From G965205255 sp965205255 (lineage in GTDB: Bacteria > Pseudomonadota > Gammaproteobacteria > Pseudomonadales > Endozoicomonadaceae): a stretch of 64,000 nt of DNA. Under the pieces are notes generated by a model. The model ran no database searches. It was not told where the DNA came from and worked only from the letters and a program-made list of their open reading frames with translations. Shown here one piece after another: positions 59,163 to 64,000 of this stretch; position 1 is the first letter of the stretch, and each line of letters starts with the position of its first letter. The stretch lies in the NCBI GenBank assembly GCA_965205255.1, contig OZ242051.1, forward strand, positions 1,364,001 through 1,428,000. Direction: 5' to 3'. The position numbers were made by a program, and so were the translations under genes.

Positions 59163-61016
59163 TTATACTGCTCCCTGATCTGAGTCTTGTTCTTTTTTAA
59201 CAGGAGAAACCACATCATTAAACTGCATTTTATGTAATTTTGCATACATACCATTTTTGGCAAGAAGCTCACGATGAGATCCGCTTTCGACAATGCAACC
59301 ATCATCCATCACCAAGATTTTATCTGCACTTTCAATGGTAGAAAGACGATGCGCAATCACCAGTGTTGTTCTATTTTTCATGGCTTCATCAATTGCTTCC
59401 TGAATATGACGTTCAGATTCTGTATCTAATGCAGAAGTTGCTTCATCCAGAATCAGCACTGGAGCATCTTTGAAGATAGCCCTAGCGATTGCCACTCGTT
59501 GTCTCTGACCTCCGGAAAGCTTTACCCCATTCTCACCAACTAATGTGTCGAAGCCATCAGGCAGGTTATCTACAAAGTCCATCACATAAGCCACTTTGGC
59601 CGCAAGGTAAACATCAGAATCGTCTACTTTTTCAGTAGGCCTTCCATAGGAAATATTATTTTTTATGGTGTCACTAAACAGGCTTACCTGTTGTGTAACC
59701 AAGGCAATTTGCTTACGAAGATTTGCCAGCGTATATGTTTCTATAGGTCTGCCATCAAGCAATATTTCACCCAGCTTGTGATTATAGTAACGGGAAACAA
59801 GGCTTATCAATGTTGTTTTACCACTACCCGAACGCCCTACCAGAGCGACAGTCTCACCAGCTTTTGCCGTAAAGTTAATATCAGTAAGTGCTGGCTTCTC
59901 AGTATTATCATAAGAAAAAGACAAGTGGCGGACTTCAAGATCTCCTTTCGCTCTTTCAGTTATGTGCGTGCCAAGATCTTCTTCAGGCGACTGATCCAGC
60001 AATTCAAAAATACTTTCAGCTGCTGCTATTCCTTTTTGTACATCCCCATACACCTCACTAAGCTGACGGATAGGTTTTGGCAACATGCCTGCCGCTGTTA
60101 AAAAAGCAACCAATTCTGCCGGAGAAGTACCAATGGCGCCACTGCTTTTCATATAAAGTGCAACGTACATCATGACGGCTAGTGCCAACATAATCAAAAA
60201 ACGAAGCGTCGGCGTACTCATGGCACTGAGCTTACTCATCTTCAACGACTGCTTAAAGTTACGAAAACAAGCAGCTATAAAACGTTTGTTTTCATACGCT
60301 TCGCCACCAAAGCCTCGCACCAGCCGGTAATTGGTAATCGTCTCTGATGTTACATGAGTCACGTCACCCATAGAATCCTGAATTTTATGACTCATTTTGC
60401 GAAAACGTCGTCCAACATAACTAACAATTAGTGCAATAACAGGACCTAATACAACAAATACAAGCGTGAGTTTCCATTGCGTGTAGACAAGGTAACCTAG
60501 TAGAAACAACACAGTTAACCCTTCCCGCACAATTACTTTGATGGCATCTGTTGCCGCACCCGTTACCTGAGAAGAGTTATAGGTGATTTTTGACAGCAAA
60601 TGACCTGAATTTCTGTCATCAAAGTACTGACATGGCAAAATCAATAATCGGGCAAATAAGTCTTTTCTCAGGTCATTAACCACACTCATTGAAACTTTTA
60701 CTAGGTAATAACTGCCACAAAAGGAGCCAATACCGGCAAAAATAGCAATACACAAAAGTGCCAAAGGTACAAACAAGATTAATTCCGAAGAGGTCAGGTT
60801 ACCAATAAGTGGTATGGAGGTTAAAGTTTCAGCATTATTTTGAAGTGCTTTTAAAAAGTATTCCACCATTTTAGCAAATAATGGCTGAGAGTAAGCAAAC
60901 ATGGCGTAACCGATGATACTAATTAAAAACCAGAACCAAAAAGGTTTAACAAATTTAAGTAGCCTAAAATAAATAGCTATATCACTATGAGGTGTTTTTT
61001 GGGTAGAATCAGACAT
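59163..61016 (-). CDS. msbA: Lipid A/LPS flippase MsbA (ABC transporter)
   Basis: 617 residues. Six-helix membrane domain, then an ATPase with Walker A GRSGSGKTT, the Q-loop VTQQVSLFSD, signature LSGGQRQRVAIARAI, and Walker B PVLILDEATSALD. A half-transporter that works as a homodimer to flip core-lipid A. msbA-hldE is the order found in Pseudomonas. Confidence 0.97.
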   Translation of the reverse strand: MSDSTQKTPHSDIAIYFRLLKFVKPFWFWFLISIIGYAMFAYSQPLFAKMVEYFLKALQNNAETLTSIPLIGNLTSSELILFVPLALLCIAIFAGIGSFCGSYYLVKVSMSVVNDLRKDLFARLLILPCQYFDDRNSGHLLSKITYNSSQVTGAATDAIKVIVREGLTVLFLLGYLVYTQWKLTLVFVVLGPVIALIVSYVGRRFRKMSHKIQDSMGDVTHVTSETITNYRLVRGFGGEAYENKRFIAACFRNFKQSLKMSKLSAMSTPTLRFLIMLALAVMMYVALYMKSSGAIGTSPAELVAFLTAAGMLPKPIRQLSEVYGDVQKGIAAAESIFELLDQSPEEDLGTHITERAKGDLEVRHLSFSYDNTEKPALTDINFTAKAGETVALVGRSGSGKTTLISLVSRYYNHKLGEILLDGRPIETYTLANLRKQIALVTQQVSLFSDTIKNNISYGRPTEKVDDSDVYLAAKVAYVMDFVDNLPDGFDTLVGENGVKLSGGQRQRVAIARAIFKDAPVLILDEATSALDTESERHIQEAIDEAMKNRTTLVIAHRLSTIESADKILVMDDGCIVESGSHRELLAKNGMYAKLHKMQFNDVVSPVKKEQDSDQGAV

Positions 61017-61166
61017 TTTATATCAAGCATAACCACTTATAGATCATAGTATTAGAAATACTTACTTCTAATAAAAAATTAAAAGGAACTGACGATAGTA
61101 TCATAAACTGTTTCAAGCTCGTCAAAAATACAGTAAAATTTCGTTTTTTTAAAGTGGTAGAAATCA

Positions 61167-61826
61167 ATGAAATTGCTCAATGCCTCACAGTACAATGAAT
61201 TTAAACAGGGTGCAAAGGCTCTGGAGGCTGACACTACCGGCGAAAAAGTACTGTTGTTGCATGATGGAACCATTCTCAAGCTTTTTCGGCTTAAGCGTCT
61301 GATGTCCTCAGCTTTATTTATCCCCTACTCCAGACGCTTTTCCAGCCATGCTGAAAAACTACACGAACTTAAAGTTCCGACCATTACCATGCTAAGCGTT
61401 TACCGTATTCCCAGTATAAATCGTACAGCTGTTCATTATAAGCCACTGGAGGGAGAAACAATACGCAAGCTCTTGCCAGTATTGACAGCTGAGGAACGCA
61501 CGAAACTGATAAAACCTTTAGCTACCTTCATCAACGAGCTACACCAACTGGGGATTTATTTTCGATCACTACACCCCGGCAATATTGTTCAAACTCCACA
61601 AGGTAATCTGGGATTAATTGATATCAGCGACATGAAATTTCACAAAAAGCCTTTGAATAATCTTCTTCGATTAAGAAATTTTGGACATTTTACCCGTGGT
61701 TTTGAAGAGGATCTCAGGCATTTTTCAAAAGAAGATTTACAAAACTTTGCTCAGTATTATTCTCAGATAGTATTTGACAAGCCCTTCGAAACGGAAAAAA
61801 TGCTGGAACTGTTTCAGGCAGATTGA
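61167..61826 (+). CDS. LPS/Kdo kinase-like protein (PA4998-type)
   Basis: 219 residues. A small kinase-like fold: GEKVLLLHDGTILKLFRLKR with a candidate ATP Lys, YKPLEGETIRKLL, and the catalytic-loop-like YFRSLHPGNIVQ followed by GLIDISDMKF. The HPGN and D..D positions correspond to the HxxN and DxD parts of LPS-core kinases. It diverges from msbA, as its counterpart does in Pseudomonas. Likely phosphorylates inner core sugar; the substrate is unproven. Confidence 0.75.
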   Translation: MKLLNASQYNEFKQGAKALEADTTGEKVLLLHDGTILKLFRLKRLMSSALFIPYSRRFSSHAEKLHELKVPTITMLSVYRIPSINRTAVHYKPLEGETIRKLLPVLTAEERTKLIKPLATFINELHQLGIYFRSLHPGNIVQTPQGNLGLIDISDMKFHKKPLNNLLRLRNFGHFTRGFEEDLRHFSKEDLQNFAQYYSQIVFDKPFETEKMLELFQAD

Positions 61827-61936
61827 GCATTAAAACTATTTATAACAAGATTTTTCTTTTTATTCCATGTAAAATTAGGACAATTTATAATTGATGGAAA
61901 CGTTGTCCGTTAACCTTAAACGGTACAGAACCAACT

Positions 61937-63763
61937 ATGACAAATCAACAATCCCCCCGAATGTTGCGCAACCTTGCCATTATTGCGCATGTTGATCACG
62001 GTAAAACAACCTTGGTTGACAAGCTGCTTCAGCAGTCAGGTACGCTTGATCGAAAAGATCAGGGTGCCGAACGAATAATGGATTCTAACGATCAGGAAAA
62101 AGAACGTGGCATTACTATTCTTGCCAAAAACACCGCCCTTGAATGGCAGGGACATCATATTAATATTGTGGATACGCCAGGGCACGCCGATTTTGGTGGA
62201 GAAGTCGAGCGGGTTATGTCTATGGTTGACTCTGTCCTATTGCTGGTCGATGCAGTTGATGGCCCGATGCCTCAGACGCGCTTTGTGACACAAAAAGCCT
62301 TTGAGCGTGGATTGAAACCTATTGTTGTTATTAACAAAATTGACAGGGAAGGCGCAAGACCAGACTGGGTAATGGATCAGGTATTTGATCTGTTCGATAA
62401 TTTAGGTGCAACTGAAGAGCAACTGGACTTTCCCGTTATCTACGCATCAGCTATTAATGGCATTGCTGGACATGAGCCAGATGACATGGCAGAGGATATG
62501 ACTCCGTTGTTTGATATGATTTTAAATCATGTCCCTTCTCCTGTTGTTCAGGCTGATGGCTCATTTCAAATGCAAATCAGCTCACTGGATTACAACAGTT
62601 ATGTAGGCGTTATTGGCATTGGGCGCATTACACGAGGCACACTGATACCAAACTATCAGGTGAAGTTAATTAACAGAGACGGTGAAGAACGTAATGCGCG
62701 CATTCTCAAGGTTATGAGCCATTTAGGCTTGGACCGTGTAGAAACAGAACACGCCGAAGCAGGCGATATTGTTTGTATTACTGGCATCGACGGGTTAAAT
62801 ATTTCCGATACTCTTTGCGACCCTAAGTGCCCCGAAATCCTCCCACCACTTACCGTCGATGAACCAACCGTTTCAATGACCTTTCAGGTTAACGACTCTC
62901 CATTTGCCGGTAAGGAAGGCAAGTACCTGACGTCACGTAATATCAAAGATCGCCTGGAAAAAGAATTACTGCATAATGTTGCTTTGCGTGTTGAGCAAGG
63001 TGCTGATGCAGATAAATTTTCGGTATCAGGTCGTGGTGAATTGCATCTTTCAGTATTAATTGAAACAATGCGTCGTGAAGGTTTTGAACTGGGTGTTTCC
63101 CGCCCAGAGGTAGTTGTACGGGAAAAGAATGGAATAAAGGAAGAACCATTTGAAAGTGTGGTGATTGATATTGAAAATCAGCACCAAGGTTCCATCATGG
63201 AAGAAATGGGAAACCGAAAAGCGGAATTACTCAACATGCAACCTGATAGTAAAGGTCGTGTTCGTCTTGATTTTATAGTTCCTGCCCGTGGACTAATTGG
63301 TTTTCGCTCACTTTTTCTGACACTAACATCAGGCAGTGGAATTTTAACCAGCATTTTTGATCATTATGGGCCGGTAAAAGACGGTCCTGTGGCCAAGCGC
63401 AACAACGGCGTGCTGATCTCGATGGTAAAAGGAAAGGCGTTAGGTTATGCGTTATTCAACTTGCAAGATCGAGGGCGCTTATTTATTGACCCAGCCGTCG
63501 AAGTTTACGAAGGCATGATTATTGGTGAGCACAACCGAAATAATGACTTAGTCGTTAATCCAACTAAAGCCAAACAGCTCACCAATATCCGTGCCTCTGG
63601 TACAGATGAAAATATTTTGCTTTCACCTCCTGTACGTCACACGTTAGAGCAGGCATTGGAATATATTTCTGATGACGAACTTGTAGAAGTAACACCAGAA
63701 AGCATTCGTTTGCGCAAAAAACTCTTAACAGAAAATGAGCGAAAGCGGGCTGGCCGCTCTTAA
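61937..63763 (+). CDS. typA: Ribosome-associated GTPase TypA/BipA
   Basis: 608 residues. G1 IIAHVDHGKTTLVDKLL, G3 DTPGHADFGGEVER, G4 INKIDREGARP. Domains II, III and V and the unique C-terminal domain (NLQDRGRLFIDPAVEVYEGM; IGEHNRNNDLVVNP) are complete. Helps 50S assembly, especially at low temperature or under stress. A family A repeat begins right after its stop. Confidence 0.98.
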   Translation: MTNQQSPRMLRNLAIIAHVDHGKTTLVDKLLQQSGTLDRKDQGAERIMDSNDQEKERGITILAKNTALEWQGHHINIVDTPGHADFGGEVERVMSMVDSVLLLVDAVDGPMPQTRFVTQKAFERGLKPIVVINKIDREGARPDWVMDQVFDLFDNLGATEEQLDFPVIYASAINGIAGHEPDDMAEDMTPLFDMILNHVPSPVVQADGSFQMQISSLDYNSYVGVIGIGRITRGTLIPNYQVKLINRDGEERNARILKVMSHLGLDRVETEHAEAGDIVCITGIDGLNISDTLCDPKCPEILPPLTVDEPTVSMTFQVNDSPFAGKEGKYLTSRNIKDRLEKELLHNVALRVEQGADADKFSVSGRGELHLSVLIETMRREGFELGVSRPEVVVREKNGIKEEPFESVVIDIENQHQGSIMEEMGNRKAELLNMQPDSKGRVRLDFIVPARGLIGFRSLFLTLTSGSGILTSIFDHYGPVKDGPVAKRNNGVLISMVKGKALGYALFNLQDRGRLFIDPAVEVYEGMIIGEHNRNNDLVVNPTKAKQLTNIRASGTDENILLSPPVRHTLEQALEYISDDELVEVTPESIRLRKKLLTENERKRAGRS

Positions 63764-63929
63764 TTATACAAAAACTTGTTTTTAACTACTGTTATGAACA
63801 TGCTTTTATGGTTTGCCGTTAAAGGCGAAGTAACTAGCAATAGCCTGCTATTGCCATGAGCTTCAATGCATAACAGTAAGATCAGAAAAGTAGCGAAATA
63901 AGAAGTTAAAAGCGGGTTTTGGGTGTTAC
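63764..63929 (+). repeat. Family A repeat, full copy directly after typA
   Basis: Starts one base after the typA stop with TTATACAAAAACTTG and ends GTTAAAAGCGGGTTTTGGGT. About 165 bp. With the stop included the start reads TAATTATACAAAAAC, close to TAATACCAAAACC in other copies. Confidence 0.8.
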
Positions 63930-64000
63930 ATCCTTAAAAAGGATTCCTCCCATTGCATCAGGAAGAAGATTTTCTGCATTATGGCTATTATGCGTTAAAT
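63930..64000. other. Window end, non-coding
   Basis: No feature is visible in the last 71 bases. Confidence 0.3.

Noticed and set aside
1..64000. CRISPR arrays, tRNA or rRNA genes, prophage
   Set aside because: I looked for spaced direct repeats, tRNA-like folds and phage structural genes and saw none. The tandem repeats present are coding or leader repeats without spacers.

Overview
The window reads as chromosome of an A+T-rich, host-associated gammaproteobacterium. Housekeeping gene order is of the Pseudomonadales/Oceanospirillales kind: queA-tgt-yajC-secD-secF, msbA-hldE next to an LPS-kinase-like gene, adk-tsaB, and a nine-gene F1Fo ATP synthase operon. Between these blocks lie genes typical of animal-associated bacteria: an NRPS end module, a very large secreted RHS/YD-repeat protein, inverse autotransporters, chaperone-usher fimbriae and proteins with eukaryote-like motifs. 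An Endozoicomonadaceae-type symbiont or intracellular parasite would fit. That placement is inference; the window holds no rRNA and I could run no search.

Layout. 1-3894: last module of a non-ribosomal peptide synthetase (C-A-T-TE), cut by the window edge. 4156-4510: decayed transposase. 4941-10805: Sec-exported RHS/YD protein of about 1950 residues. 11249-12763: candidate effector with a C58-like cysteine-protease triad and ankyrin-like C-terminus. 12904-21262: ffh, ypjD, secF, secD, yajC, tgt, queA. 21380-25595: fatty-acid hydroxylase-type membrane enzyme, an unknown proline-rich protein, a DinB-fold protein, and an SPFH/NfeD pair. 26236-28076: a fimbrial-like protein and a CS1-type chaperone. 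28133-30555: tsaB, adk and a double T-fold pterin synthase homologue. 30870-38013: atpIBEFHAGDC. 38359-43010: a secreted Cys-rich protein and a pilin-chaperone-usher operon. 43101-51039: a virulence-like island holding a protein with NLS- and F-box-like segments, an IS1 remnant, two inverse autotransporters with low-complexity passengers, and a proline-rich protein ending in a WASP-like WH2-connector-acidic arrangement. 51325-56566: a complete phenylalanine/tyrosine to fumarate plus acetoacetate pathway (hpd, phhA, phhB, hmgA, fahA, maiA). 57418-63763: a small PA3496-type protein inside an inverted repeat, then hldE, msbA, an LPS kinase homologue and typA.

How the parts work together. The conserved blocks cover protein export (SRP, SecDF-YajC), queuosine tRNA modification, ATP synthesis and LPS core/lipid A assembly. 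The Phe/Tyr operon would let the cell burn host amino acids. The accessory genes would provide attachment (fimbriae, inverse autotransporters) and manipulation of the host (protease, F-box-like and actin-nucleator-like proteins). None of these host-directed roles is proven here.

Repeats and decay. A ~165-bp element with ends like TAATACCAAAACCTG recurs at least six times, often starting exactly at a stop codon. A second ~145-bp family occurs three times. Two IS1 remnants and one other transposase remnant mark past mobile-element activity.
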